64,000 nt of DNA from Marinomonas mediterranea MMB-1 (GCF_000192865.1 NC_015276.1:124001-188000), one strand, 5' to 3'. Shown: positions 44,937 through 54,335, counted from the stretch's first letter. The notes: generated by a model not told the origin, from the letters alone. Made by a program: numbers and translations.

Positions 44937-46157
44937 TTATTTCTCGTCGCAATAAACAGACATGGCCGCGTCGATTGCGTCACCTAATGGCAGTTTACAT
45001 CCACCACGACGTAATACGGTTTCTAATGATTGTAGCGTATGTAGGACGGCATCTTGACGAGCGTTATAGCCCATCGTACCGATACGCCATATTTTGCCTT
45101 TTAATGGGCCAAAACTGGTGCCGATTTCAATGTTAAACGTATCGAGTAGCGTTTTGCGGATGGATTCCCCATCGACCTCATCAGGAATACTGACGCCGAC
45201 AACATTCGTCATTTTATGTTGTAGGTCGCCAAACGGTGTCAGTCCCATTGCTTGCACACCCGCGAGCATGGCGTCGCCAGCCAGCTTGTGGCGTTTTAGA
45301 ACCTTCTCTTGACCTTCTGATAACAAGGCGAGTGCGCACTCTCGTGCGCCAAATAGCATAGTGGCCGCTTCTGTATGATGATTAAGTCGCTCTTCGCCCC
45401 AGTAATCCATAATCATAGATAGATCAAAGTAGTTCGAGCGAATGCGTTGACCTTTAGCGTCTTGGTGATGCGCATCCCGAATGCCTGCTTCGACATGATG
45501 ACGTTTGCGGACGTGCTGAACAAAACGCTCACTCATGGTGATAGGGGCACTGCCTGAAGGGCCGCCGAGACATTTCTGTAAGCCAACCGTAACGGCATCG
45601 ACCTGCCATTTGTCCGTTTCAAATGGATTACCGGCTATCGAAGCGGTCGCATCGGTATAAAAAAGCACATCGTGAGCACGACAAATCGCGCCGAGTTCAT
45701 CAAGCGGTTGAAGCATGGTCGTAGACGTATCACCTTGAACAATCGCAAGTAATTTTGGCTTCACTTTTTTGATGGCTTCTTCAATCTGTTCTGGTTTGAA
45801 GACTTCACCCCAAGGTGCTTCTATTGTGTGAACATCTGCGTCGGCGCGTTCTGCTATTTCTGCGAGTAGGTGACCAAATCGTCCGAAGATTGGCACCAGC
45901 ACTTTATCGCCAGGCTCTAAGATCGAAACGATGGCGGCTTCTATTCCAGCTCGGGACGTACCATCTATTAAAAAGGTTTGCTCGTTTTGGGTGTTGAATA
46001 CCTGGCGATAAAGCGACATGACCTCATTCATATAGTTTGTCATTGCTGGATCATATTGTCCGACCAATTGTGTCGACATCGCGGTCAATACTCGCGGGTA
46101 ACAATTGATTGGCCCCGGCCCCATGAGCAATCTGGGTGGTAATGATAGAGGTTGCAT
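44937..46157 (-). CDS. pucG: Ureidoglycine-glyoxylate aminotransferase (PucG/HpxJ type)
   Basis: 406 residues, fold-type I class V aminotransferase. MGPGPINCYPRVLTAMSTQL, then DATASIAGNPFETDKWQVDA, and the PLP lysine Lys195 in VTVGLQKCLGGPSG. The pattern matches PucG. It moves the amino group of unstable (S)-ureidoglycine to glyoxylate or another keto acid, giving oxalurate. The tight link to allC supports this over alanine-glyoxylate or serine-glyoxylate aminotransferase. Confidence 0.88.
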   Translation of the reverse strand: MQPLSLPPRLLMGPGPINCYPRVLTAMSTQLVGQYDPAMTNYMNEVMSLYRQVFNTQNEQTFLIDGTSRAGIEAAIVSILEPGDKVLVPIFGRFGHLLAEIAERADADVHTIEAPWGEVFKPEQIEEAIKKVKPKLLAIVQGDTSTTMLQPLDELGAICRAHDVLFYTDATASIAGNPFETDKWQVDAVTVGLQKCLGGPSGSAPITMSERFVQHVRKRHHVEAGIRDAHHQDAKGQRIRSNYFDLSMIMDYWGEERLNHHTEAATMLFGARECALALLSEGQEKVLKRHKLAGDAMLAGVQAMGLTPFGDLQHKMTNVVGVSIPDEVDGESIRKTLLDTFNIEIGTSFGPLKGKIWRIGTMGYNARQDAVLHTLQSLETVLRRGGCKLPLGDAIDAAMSVYCDEK

Positions 46158-46241
46158 GTATGCGCTCCTATAAGGATTCTAAAGTCGGTGTTCGCTAACG
46201 CGATAAGGTCTTAAACAAAACGAGCTGATGTTAAAACGGGC

Positions 46242-47060
46242 TTAAAACAAAACCTGATACAGCATGCGTAGACCTGTAATGATTAATACGACGGCAAACA
46301 CTTTTTTGAGCTTCGCGGCATCTAATTTGTTTGCGATGCCAGCACCAACTGGCGCAAACAATACGGTCAAAGGAACGATAAACGCAAAACCAATGAGGTT
46401 AACCAAACCGACGGTGCCGAACGGAGCGTCAGAAGGGCTTTGTCCAAAGATTAGCATTGTCACCGCAGCAGGGAGTGAAATGATCAAGCCCACTGCCGCT
46501 GCTGTGCCCACTGCTTTGTGTGCGGGGTAATTGCAGAACGTAAGTGTGGGGACCGTGAGTGTACCGCCACCAATGCCGACCATGCTGCTGAAAAAGCCGA
46601 TGCAGTAACCAATAATGCCACGACCCAATTTACCCGGCAGAGAAGAGAACAGGGCTTCTTTGCGGCCAACCAGCATATTGATTGCGGAAAGGGTCGCGAT
46701 GACGCCAAACAAAAGCGTGAGCCATTCACCTTCCACTTGCGTGACGACATAACTGCCAACCAGAACGCCGATGAAAACAAAGAAACCAAGTTGTTTTAAT
46801 AGATCAAAATCAACGTTGCCTTTCGCCTTGTGTGAGCGAATGGAGCTGATCGAGGTGGGAATAATCGTAGCCAAAGACGTCGCTGTTGCAACGAGCATAG
46901 CCGAGTCCGCGCTCACGCCCAATCCTTGATAGAGGAAAAACAAAACTGGCACAATGACGATCCCGCCGCCGACGCCCAACAACCCTGCCAGCAATCCTGC
47001 AACCACACCTGTGCCCATCATGGCTATTAACATGGAAATATTTTCCATTAAAAATGACAT
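46242..47060 (-). CDS. TauE/SafE-family permease in the ureide cluster
   Basis: 272 residues with about eight helices. The duplicated hallmark is GLLGVGGGIVIVPVLFFLY and SSMVGIGGGTLTVPTLTF. It is the second TauE/SafE protein of the window. By position it may export an anionic end product such as oxalate or a related acid (inference only). Confidence 0.85.
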   Translation of the reverse strand: MSFLMENISMLIAMMGTGVVAGLLAGLLGVGGGIVIVPVLFFLYQGLGVSADSAMLVATATSLATIIPTSISSIRSHKAKGNVDFDLLKQLGFFVFIGVLVGSYVVTQVEGEWLTLLFGVIATLSAINMLVGRKEALFSSLPGKLGRGIIGYCIGFFSSMVGIGGGTLTVPTLTFCNYPAHKAVGTAAAVGLIISLPAAVTMLIFGQSPSDAPFGTVGLVNLIGFAFIVPLTVLFAPVGAGIANKLDAAKLKKVFAVVLIITGLRMLYQVLF

Positions 47061-47121
47061 TTACTTTCTACTCCACAAAACATCTGTAAAAAATTGACCG
47101 TAAAAGGTCGTCCAATAATCG

Positions 47122-48756
47122 TTATTCACAACGGCTGGCATCTGCGCGGCCATCGCTACGAGGGTCCGTGGCTGCACTTGTTGCGCCATCGGCATGGCAG
47201 ACAACGGCGCCAGCGTGTCCCATTAATTCATTACACGCCGGAACGGTGACCAAGTCATGACCGCGTGCTTTTAAAGCGTCTCCCATTTCGTTTGCAATGT
47301 CAGACTCAAGTTTCAAATTGTGACTTTGATCTCCCCAAGTTCGACCAAGTAACCAGCGGCCTTCACTAATTGCTTGAGACAAGGACTTACTGTGGTACAC
47401 ATATCTGCTGAAAAGCGCCGCTTGAGTTTGCGGCTGGCCTTCTCCCCCCATTGTGCCATAGCTCATTCGACGACCATCGCTGAGTTCGGCAAACGCAGGG
47501 TTAAGCGTATGAAAGGGCTTTAGTTTCGGTGCGAGCTGCTGTAGAGAGCCTTCTTCTAATGTAAAAGAGGAGCCTCGGTTGTTCCAAACAATACCTGTAG
47601 ACGGGCTGACGATGCCGCTGCCAAATTCCCAATACAGACTTTGAATGTAACTTACCATCCGCCCCTGATCATCACATGCGCCCATCCAAATAGTATCGCC
47701 TTGTTTCGCGACATGCGGCCAAGGTTGGGCCGCTTCGTTTGAAATCTGTTTTAGCATGGCGTCAAGCGACTCTTCACTTAGTAGGGAGGACAAGTCAATG
47801 TCTAAGCGAGACGAGTCAGTGACGTATTGATTGCGCGCGATAAAAGCTTGTTTTGTTGCTTCAATGAGTAAGTGTACGCTGTCGACGTCTGTTTCCACCT
47901 GAGAGCGAAGCTGATCGTACAAAGCAAGGATAATAAGCGACGCAATGCCTTGTGTCGGTGCTGGCAAGTTGTAAAGGGTGCCTGCTTGAGTACGTACTTC
48001 TAGCGGTGTCACGATTTGAGCACTGTATTGCGCAAAGTCCTCTAGCTGTATTGGTGACCCTGCATGTTCTAGGTCAGCAGCAAGCGATGCAGCGATTTCC
48101 CCATGATAGAAATCTTGTAGACCTCGTTGAGAGAGTGCTTCTAAAGTGTCACCAAGCTTGGACAAACCCAAGATTGTGCCTTTTTTAAGCACGTTACCTT
48201 GATTTAAAAAGGTCTCGAAGCCAAGTAAATCAGACAGATCAGAATGCGTTTTTTTGCTTGCATCTTCAAGGCTTTGAGTGACTTCTATGCCGCCTCTCGC
48301 GTGGCTAATAGCATCGCTTAACAGTGCTGACAAAGAGAGGCTATCTTCCGGTAGATTGTCTTTCGAATTATTGCTGCTCCATGCATGACTGATTTGCAAC
48401 GCTTTGTCCCAACCGGACACCGCGCCCGCCATGGTTAACGCGGCTTTGCCTCCTCGGGAAGGGATAGCGTCGTGTCCTTGATAAAATTCGGTTGTCGCTC
48501 CGTTTGCAGCGACTCCTGAAGCATCAATAGCAATTGGCTTTTTACCCGGTTCACTGATTAGCCAGAATCCATCGCCACCTAAACCGTTCATATGAGGATA
48601 GACAACCGCAATGGTGGCTGCGGCAGCGACCATTGCTTCGATTGCCGTTCCACCTTGTTGAAGTATTTTGGTTCCCGCTTCTGTCGCAGCAGAATGCGGC
48701 GCAGTAAACGCGATGGAGGTTGGGCTGTGTTCGGTCATGCTGCGGAAATTTGTCAC
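47122..48756 (-). CDS. Gamma-glutamyltransferase-family protein, oxamate amidohydrolase (HpxW)-like
   Basis: 544 residues. GTG 48756 is chosen because AAGGG lies eight bases upstream; ATG 48738 is the alternative. It has the Ntn-hydrolase GGT fold: HMNGLGGDGFWLI, and the autocleavage/nucleophile Thr in KQGDTIWMGACDDQ, followed by EFGSGIVSPSTGIVWNNRGS. This second pattern is of the YwrD/HpxW branch rather than true GGT, and no signal peptide is present. HpxW cleaves oxamate to oxalate and ammonia in uric acid degradation, which suits the cluster. Confidence 0.8.
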   Translation of the reverse strand: MTNFRSMTEHSPTSIAFTAPHSAATEAGTKILQQGGTAIEAMVAAAATIAVVYPHMNGLGGDGFWLISEPGKKPIAIDASGVAANGATTEFYQGHDAIPSRGGKAALTMAGAVSGWDKALQISHAWSSNNSKDNLPEDSLSLSALLSDAISHARGGIEVTQSLEDASKKTHSDLSDLLGFETFLNQGNVLKKGTILGLSKLGDTLEALSQRGLQDFYHGEIAASLAADLEHAGSPIQLEDFAQYSAQIVTPLEVRTQAGTLYNLPAPTQGIASLIILALYDQLRSQVETDVDSVHLLIEATKQAFIARNQYVTDSSRLDIDLSSLLSEESLDAMLKQISNEAAQPWPHVAKQGDTIWMGACDDQGRMVSYIQSLYWEFGSGIVSPSTGIVWNNRGSSFTLEEGSLQQLAPKLKPFHTLNPAFAELSDGRRMSYGTMGGEGQPQTQAALFSRYVYHSKSLSQAISEGRWLLGRTWGDQSHNLKLESDIANEMGDALKARGHDLVTVPACNELMGHAGAVVCHADGATSAATDPRSDGRADASRCE

Positions 48757-48760
48757 TTTG

Positions 48761-49966
48761 TTACCCTTCTATTGTTGTTTTTGTGAGCCAGACTTTAGCT
48801 TGTTGAATGAGTTGTAAATCGCTGTTTTTTGGGCCGATGAGTGACAGACCGCACGGTGCTCCATCAATGTTACAAACTGGTAAATGCAGCTGGGGTAATC
48901 CTGCTAGACCTGCAATCGCAGTGAGATTCATCAGGTGGATCCGGTAATCGGCCAACTCGTCATCGGGTGTCGACAGTAGAGGAGACCTGCCAGGTGTTGT
49001 TGGTATGATTAAAATAGCACCTTTTAACTCAGAATCTATCCAGCGAGTAAACGTGTCCCGTTGTATGGCTGCATGCTTTTGGTCGTCGCTTGAAATGCTC
49101 TTGCACCAATTAAAGCGCATACGTATATCGGGTGCAATAATGGGGTTGTGTTCGGCTAACCATTCACCGTGTTGTTCTAGGATTTCAGCACCTTGAAGCG
49201 TGCGAAACGTTTCACTTGCCTTCCAAGCGTCGAGGTCAATTTCGAGCGATTCTGTTTTTTCACTGTTATTGAGCCATGTATCCAGCTGCGTTTGTATTTG
49301 GTTAGCATGCTCGACCGACTGAATTAAATTGTCTGCAATCAAGATTTTTTGAATCGTTTCTGAATGCTTGGAGGCGAGGAGTGCATTTGCCGTCGCTTCC
49401 AAATGATCCAAATCCTGAGCGAGCCAGCCTACGGTATCAAACGAAGGCGCGAGTGGAACAAGGCCATCAACAGCAATGACTCCGTGTGTAGGACGTAATC
49501 CAAAAAGCCCATTGTAGCTGGCCGGAACTCGAATTGAGCCACCGGTATCTGTGCCCAAACCAATGTCTGCAAAATCCGATGCAACAGCCACCGCAGAACC
49601 CGACGTCGAACCGCCTGGGAGTCGGTCCGGATTCGTCGGGTTGCACGGTGTTCCATAATGAATGTTTTGACCATTTAAGCTATAGGCCAATTCATCTGTA
49701 ATTGTTTTTCCGCAAAAACAGGCTCCGTTATCAAACAGTGTTTGAACAGATGAGGCGGTTTGTGACGGTGTTTCGTGTGTTGCTAACCAAGTAGGGTTGC
49801 CAGCTGAAGTAGGAAGGCCTGCTATGTGAAACAAATCTTTCACCGCGAGGCGCATGCCTGTAAGCGGTACGCCTTTTGAATCCTGCATGCATGTCATACG
49901 TTCTGTCTGTTTTAACGCTTGATCATTTAGCGGCATAAACGGATTTTGTGTTATTGAATGATCCAT
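48761..49966 (-). CDS. Amidase-signature-family amidase
   Basis: 401 residues from ATG 49966 (GGGAG upstream). The frame stays open 89 codons further, but that part contains an operator palindrome and reads as non-protein. The Ser-cisSer-Lys triad is visible: RLAVKDLF, GGSTSGSAVAVAS, TDTGGSIRVPAS. The sequence resembles the AMI1/HpxY-like branch (DELAYSLNGQNIHYGTP). Adjacent HpxW-like and PucG genes suggest a ureide amide substrate. It lies just upstream of the GGT-like gene. Confidence 0.85.
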   Translation of the reverse strand: MDHSITQNPFMPLNDQALKQTERMTCMQDSKGVPLTGMRLAVKDLFHIAGLPTSAGNPTWLATHETPSQTASSVQTLFDNGACFCGKTITDELAYSLNGQNIHYGTPCNPTNPDRLPGGSTSGSAVAVASDFADIGLGTDTGGSIRVPASYNGLFGLRPTHGVIAVDGLVPLAPSFDTVGWLAQDLDHLEATANALLASKHSETIQKILIADNLIQSVEHANQIQTQLDTWLNNSEKTESLEIDLDAWKASETFRTLQGAEILEQHGEWLAEHNPIIAPDIRMRFNWCKSISSDDQKHAAIQRDTFTRWIDSELKGAILIIPTTPGRSPLLSTPDDELADYRIHLMNLTAIAGLAGLPQLHLPVCNIDGAPCGLSLIGPKNSDLQLIQQAKVWLTKTTIEG

Positions 49967-50082
49967 CAGCAATGTCTCCCAGCCAACATGAACTTTTTCT
50001 CTTTTAAGGCGCTCTTCGACGAGTTCTCGAAGTGTTTTCGAAGAGTTACTTGCAAGATTCAGGCAACAATTCCATCTCCAAT

Positions 50083-50098
50083 GAAACAATCGTTTCAT
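50083..50098. promoter_or_regulatory. TGAAAC-AATC-GTTTCA operator before the amidase
   Basis: A perfect 6+6 inverted repeat with a 4-bp spacer about 117 bp upstream of the amidase start. The same GAAAC-N4-GTTTC repeat occurs at 51361-51374 before the divergent importer. Both flank the RpiR gene, so RpiR is the likely binder. Confidence 0.6.
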
Positions 50099-50268
50099 AT
50101 GTTTGTCAACTGAAACGTATGGCGTTGTTTGTGAGGGAAGCTGGAGGTCAGCCATCGAGATGCGAGAGACTGACATCGAGACAAATACTAAAGGCAGGGC
50201 TAGAGCGAGTAACCGAGTAGAGGGAATAGGCACCTAAAACGTATGAAGTGCCCTAGTACGAATCTCTA

Positions 50269-51090
50269 TTAAGGCTCAAGTTCTCCAAGTTCGTCATACA
50301 GATTAGAGATTGCTTGAGTCCGCTTGTGTGCTTGTTCACCCATATGGGAATACACTTGATTGCTTAGCATCGAGATTAAACTCATGGGGGCTGCGTAGCT
50401 GTCAAACGGGGTTTCACCTCCAATATGACATACCAACACATGAGATACCTGCTGATTGTAGACCTGACCTGTCGGGTCAGTAATCAAAAGAGTGGTCTTT
50501 CCTTCTAACGCCGAGACGATCTTTTTAAACAAGTGTGTGCGACGGCGAAACCCAAATAAAACGACCACTTCATCTTCAGAAATATCATAGAGGTCTTCTC
50601 CCAATGTTTGGCCGGGCATCGGAAGTAGGCGTACTGACGAGCGTATTTGCTGAAGCTGTTGGCGAAAATGCAAAGCCAAAGGATAAGCATTGCGGAACCC
50701 AATGAGCGTAACGCGACTGGCCGTTGCCAGTTTTTTGGAAACGTCGTCCAGCAGTTCAGGGCGCAAGCCTTCAAACGTTAACGAGAGATTTTTAAATTCT
50801 TGAGCTGTTTGATCGAAGTTACCAACCGATTGAATCGCCACCGGAACGCCGCTTTCACGCAAAGCCAGTTGCGCTTGTTTCGCATCTTGATGAGATTCAA
50901 ACCCCAGTTGTCGGAAAAAACGACTGACGGTTGCTTTTGAGGTGTTCGTTTGTTCAGCGATATCAGCGGATGTTTGGCTTACGATAGCCAGAGGATATTG
51001 CTGCAAATAGTTTGCAATAGAACGAGCTGAAGGCGACAGGTTAGGGTAATTTTGCTCGATTAAGGCAAGAACGTCCTGCTTAGTACTCAC
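50269..51090 (-). CDS. RpiR/MurR-family transcriptional regulator
   Basis: 273 residues. N-terminal HTH_6 (about 1-75: SPSARSIANYLQQYPLAIVS, TNTSKATVSRFFRQLGFESH), then a SIS sugar-phosphate-binding domain (about 110-260: ASRVTLIGFRNAYPLALHF, DEVVVLFGFRRRTHLFKKIV). The same family (HpxU-like) controls ureide genes in Klebsiella. It lies between the amidase operon and the ABC importer, each preceded by GAAAC-N4-GTTTC. Confidence 0.9.
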   Translation of the reverse strand: MSTKQDVLALIEQNYPNLSPSARSIANYLQQYPLAIVSQTSADIAEQTNTSKATVSRFFRQLGFESHQDAKQAQLALRESGVPVAIQSVGNFDQTAQEFKNLSLTFEGLRPELLDDVSKKLATASRVTLIGFRNAYPLALHFRQQLQQIRSSVRLLPMPGQTLGEDLYDISEDEVVVLFGFRRRTHLFKKIVSALEGKTTLLITDPTGQVYNQQVSHVLVCHIGGETPFDSYAAPMSLISMLSNQVYSHMGEQAHKRTQAISNLYDELGELEP

Positions 51091-51360
51091 TGATAAACCT
51101 CAATTTAATAAATAGATTGCATACGGTAATGGAAACGGCTCTTCGTGCCAACCATGTTAGTAAATACGTGTTTTTATCACTTTCTTGCACCCGATCGGTG
51201 CGATTTAGAGCGCTCCCGCTCTAAGTTAGTTGTGGTTTTCACTTTTTCTTGTTGTGTTCGTCATGCTTCGCGCTGGCTTTAGAAAGGCTCAAGAACGTAC
51301 GACGTTGAGTGTAGAAGATAGATGCACAAAGATCTTTTTGTTTTATGTCCGATCAGTCAG

Positions 51361-51374
51361 GAAACCTTTGTTTC
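51361..51374. promoter_or_regulatory. GAAAC-CTTT-GTTTC operator before the ABC importer
   Basis: A perfect 5+5 inverted repeat 88 bp before the binding-protein start, with an extra GTTTCA half-site near 51400. The 371-bp gap 51091-51461 also holds two hairpins without T-runs (51187-51201 and 51205-51224); I see no gene in it. Confidence 0.55.
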
Positions 51375-51461
51375 ATTTTGGCATATAGGTTGCAAAAGTT
51401 GTTTCACCTCATTGGCAACAATTAAAACGATTAATCAACAAAGGAAGCAGGAACCCTCACT

Positions 51462-52265
51462 ATGAAAAGATTGACTCAACTTTTAAGTAAGACCCTTATC
51501 GTTGCTTCAAGTGTCGCCGCGGCGATGACAGCAATGACGGCAGGGGCGGATGTATTACAGGATATTCAAGATCGTAAGGAAATTCGTATTGCCGTACCGC
51601 AGGACTTTCCGCCATTCGGCTCTGTTGGCCCCGACCTTAAACCTCAAGGCATCGACGTTGACATGGCGAACTATATCGCTGATCAACTGGATGTCGATCT
51701 TAAAATTGTTCCTGTTACCAGTGCCAACCGCATCCCATATTTACAAACTAAAAAAGTGGATCTGGTGATCTCAAGTCTAGGTAAAAATCCTGAGCGTGAA
51801 AAAGCCATCGATTTCACAACACCTTATGCACCTTTCTTCTTAGGTGTGTTTGGAGAAAGCAGTGTGGATGTTACGAAGATGGCTGACTTGGCAGGCAAAA
51901 CCGTGGGTGTAACACGCGGCTCTGTTGAAGATTTAGAACTTGAAAAATACGCACCAAAATCACTCAATGTACGTCGTTTCGAAGACAACAACACAACATT
52001 AACCGCGTATTTAACCGGTCAAGTTAAGCTGATTGCAACAGGTAACCTAGTGGCGACAGAAATTGCGAAGCGTCAGCCACAACGCGCGCCAGAGACGAAG
52101 TTTTTGCTAAAAGATTCTCCTTGCTACATCGGCTTAGCTGAAGGAGAAGCTGCATTACAATCGAAAATCAACGGCATTATTTCTACTGCGTTGGAAAACG
52201 GCACGTTAAACGATATTTCTATGAAGTGGTTGAAAGCGCCACTGCCTAAAGGCTTTGGGGCTTAA
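51462..52265 (+). CDS. Polar-amino-acid-type ABC substrate-binding protein
   Basis: 267 residues with a signal peptide (cut near residue 28, ending MTAGA). SBP_bac_3 fold: RKEIRIAVPQDFPPFGSVGP, GIDVDMANYIADQLDVDL, VDLVISSLGKNPEREKAIDF and LAGKTVGVTRGSVEDL. It is divergent from RpiR and the ureide genes, so an allantoate, ureide or amide ligand is possible as well as an amino acid. Confidence 0.9.
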   Translation: MKRLTQLLSKTLIVASSVAAAMTAMTAGADVLQDIQDRKEIRIAVPQDFPPFGSVGPDLKPQGIDVDMANYIADQLDVDLKIVPVTSANRIPYLQTKKVDLVISSLGKNPEREKAIDFTTPYAPFFLGVFGESSVDVTKMADLAGKTVGVTRGSVEDLELEKYAPKSLNVRRFEDNNTTLTAYLTGQVKLIATGNLVATEIAKRQPQRAPETKFLLKDSPCYIGLAEGEAALQSKINGIISTALENGTLNDISMKWLKAPLPKGFGA

Positions 52266-52276
52266 GGCAGACTAAT

Positions 52277-52939
52277 ATGTTGTACTTTGGCGACTTGTTG
52301 CCGTACAGCGATGTGTTTTTCGGTGGTCTGATGACCACCGTTGAACTCACTGTACTTACCACGCTTTTAGGCGTTGCGCTCGGCACGTTGTGTGCGGTAT
52401 TGCGTCAATACGGTGGCGCGTCGCCTCGTCGTATTGTTGCGAGTTACGTCGAGTTAATTCGAAACACGCCCTTTATTGTTCAGCTCTTTTTTATCTTTTT
52501 TGGACTGCCGTCGATTGGCGTAATGCTGACGCCGTGGCAGGCCAGCGTGATTGCCTTGACGATTAACTTAGGTGCGTACAGTACCGAAATTATTCGAGCC
52601 GGACTTGGCAGCATTCCAAAAGGGCAAGTCGAAGCGGCGAAGGTGTTGGGTATGACGTTTAGGCAAACTCTAACACGCGTTATTTTTGTGCCAGCATTTG
52701 AGAAAATTTACCCAGCATTGACCAGTCAATGCATCATTGTCATGTTGGGTTCTGCGGTGATTTCTCAAATTTCTGTGGAGGAACTGACTTATGCAGCAAA
52801 CCTCGTTCAGTCTCGCAATTTCCGCGCATTTGAAAGCTACCTTGTAACAGCACTCCTGTATCTTGGTTTGGCGATGATTATGCGATATGTATTCAAACTG
52901 ATTGGTAAACGGTTGTTTTCATTCAGGGAGTCATCATGA
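52277..52939 (+). CDS. Polar-amino-acid-type ABC permease 1
   Basis: 220 residues, HisMQ family with five helices. FGGLMTTVELTVLTTLLGVA near the N-terminus, ELIRNTPFIVQLFFIFFGLP, and EAAKVLGMTFRQTLTRVIF is the coupling EAA loop. It overlaps the second permease by 4 bp and is 11 bp after the binding protein. Confidence 0.92.
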   Translation: MLYFGDLLPYSDVFFGGLMTTVELTVLTTLLGVALGTLCAVLRQYGGASPRRIVASYVELIRNTPFIVQLFFIFFGLPSIGVMLTPWQASVIALTINLGAYSTEIIRAGLGSIPKGQVEAAKVLGMTFRQTLTRVIFVPAFEKIYPALTSQCIIVMLGSAVISQISVEELTYAANLVQSRNFRAFESYLVTALLYLGLAMIMRYVFKLIGKRLFSFRESS

Positions 52940-53586
52940 TCGAATTTTCGAACTACGACATTATACGGAATCTAATTTTTGCTGCTCAGTGGACGGTACT
53001 TCTCTCTCTGGTGGCGTTTATCGGTGGAACTCTTGTTGCCCTCGTGTTAACGGCACTTCGCTTGACTCGTAATTCGATATTGCAAAAGCTAGTTGCGGTG
53101 TACATTGAGCTGTTTCAAGGAACGCCTTTGTTGATGCAAATGTTTCTTTGTTTCTTCGGTGTTTCATTGCTTGGTTATGAAATTTCAGCATGGAGTGCGG
53201 CGATATTGGCACTCACTCTTTTTACCAGTGCATTTTTGGTGGAAATCTGGCGAGGCTGTATCGATACATTGCCCAAAGGGCAGTGGGAAGCCAGCCGATG
53301 TTTGGGTATGAGCTTTCTACAGATATTGCGCTATATCATTTTGCCTCAAGCCTTGCGGGTTGCGATTGCACCCACGGTAGGGTTTTCAGTGCAAGTGGTC
53401 AAAGGAACAGCATTGGCGTCAGTGATCGGCTTTGTGGAATTGACCAAGGCGGGCACCATGCTAAACAACGCCACTTTTGAACCCTTCAAAGTGTTTGCTA
53501 TGGTGGCGGTTATCTACTTCCTACTTTGTTACCCGTTGTCTTTAAGTAGCAAAATTCTGGAGAAAAAATTTAATGTCTCTCGTTAA
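52936..53586 (+). CDS. Polar-amino-acid-type ABC permease 2
   Basis: 216 residues, HisMQ family. AAQWTVLLSLVAFIGGTLVA, ELFQGTPLLMQMFLCFFGVS and the EAA-like loop EASRCLGMSFLQILRYIILP. It pairs with permease 1 to form the channel. It overlaps the ATPase gene by 14 bp. Confidence 0.92.
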   Translation: MIEFSNYDIIRNLIFAAQWTVLLSLVAFIGGTLVALVLTALRLTRNSILQKLVAVYIELFQGTPLLMQMFLCFFGVSLLGYEISAWSAAILALTLFTSAFLVEIWRGCIDTLPKGQWEASRCLGMSFLQILRYIILPQALRVAIAPTVGFSVQVVKGTALASVIGFVELTKAGTMLNNATFEPFKVFAMVAVIYFLLCYPLSLSSKILEKKFNVSR

Positions 53587-54301
53587 TCTACATCAGGTTC
53601 ACAAATATTACGGTGACTTCCATGTGCTTAAAGGCATCGATCTCGATGTAAAAGCAGGGGAAGTGGTTTCCATTATTGGAAAAAGTGGATCGGGAAAAAG
53701 CACCTTACTTCGCTGTGTTAATGGGTTGGAAGAATATCAAAAAGGTGGCATTACCTTGGATGGAAAAGAAGTGACATCTGAAGACATCCAAGTACGTCGT
53801 CTTGCGTTAAGCGTGGGCATGATTTTCCAAAGCTTCAACCTCTTTCCACATCTTACAGTGGGTGAGAACATCATGTTAGCGCCTACGATTGTGTTAAACA
53901 AAAGCAAAGCGGAAGCAAAAACCATCGCAGAGGAGATGCTCGAAAAAGTAGGGTTGGGGGACAAATTTGATCGTTACCCTGAAAAACTGTCGGGTGGCCA
54001 GCAGCAGCGAGTGGCCATTGCCCGCGCGTTAGCGATGTCGCCTAAGGTGCTATTGTGCGACGAAATTACGTCCGCGTTGGATCCTGAGCTGGTGGGTGAC
54101 GTTTTAAAAGTGCTAGAGCAACTTGCCGCAGAAGGCATGACGCTGATACTGGTTACGCATGAAATGAACTTTGCGCGGGATGTCGGCGACAGAGTGGTTT
54201 TTATGCATGAAGGCAAAGTATGGGAAGAAGGCAATTCTAAGAAGCTGCTCTCGGAGCCAGAAACCGAAGAACTGCGTCAGTTTATTGGCGCTGTGTTGTA
54301 A
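53573..54301 (+). CDS. Polar-amino-acid-type ABC ATPase
   Basis: 242 residues, GlnQ/HisP group: Walker A GKSGSGKSTLL, Q-loop MIFQSFNLFPHLT, signature LSGGQQQRVAIARAL, Walker B VLLCDEITSALDPE and H-loop LVTHEMNFARDVGDRV. It is the last gene of the four-gene importer operon. No terminator with a T-run follows. Confidence 0.95.
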   Translation: MSLVNLHQVHKYYGDFHVLKGIDLDVKAGEVVSIIGKSGSGKSTLLRCVNGLEEYQKGGITLDGKEVTSEDIQVRRLALSVGMIFQSFNLFPHLTVGENIMLAPTIVLNKSKAEAKTIAEEMLEKVGLGDKFDRYPEKLSGGQQQRVAIARALAMSPKVLLCDEITSALDPELVGDVLKVLEQLAAEGMTLILVTHEMNFARDVGDRVVFMHEGKVWEEGNSKKLLSEPETEELRQFIGAVL

Positions 54302-54335
54302 CGGTATATCAAGGCTTGATCACTCTAATGAGGCA

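Noticed and set aside
48592..48786. Open frames antisense to the GGT-like gene, and many similar antisense frames elsewhere
   Set aside because: They lie fully inside well-supported genes on the other strand and have no recognisable domain or ribosome site.
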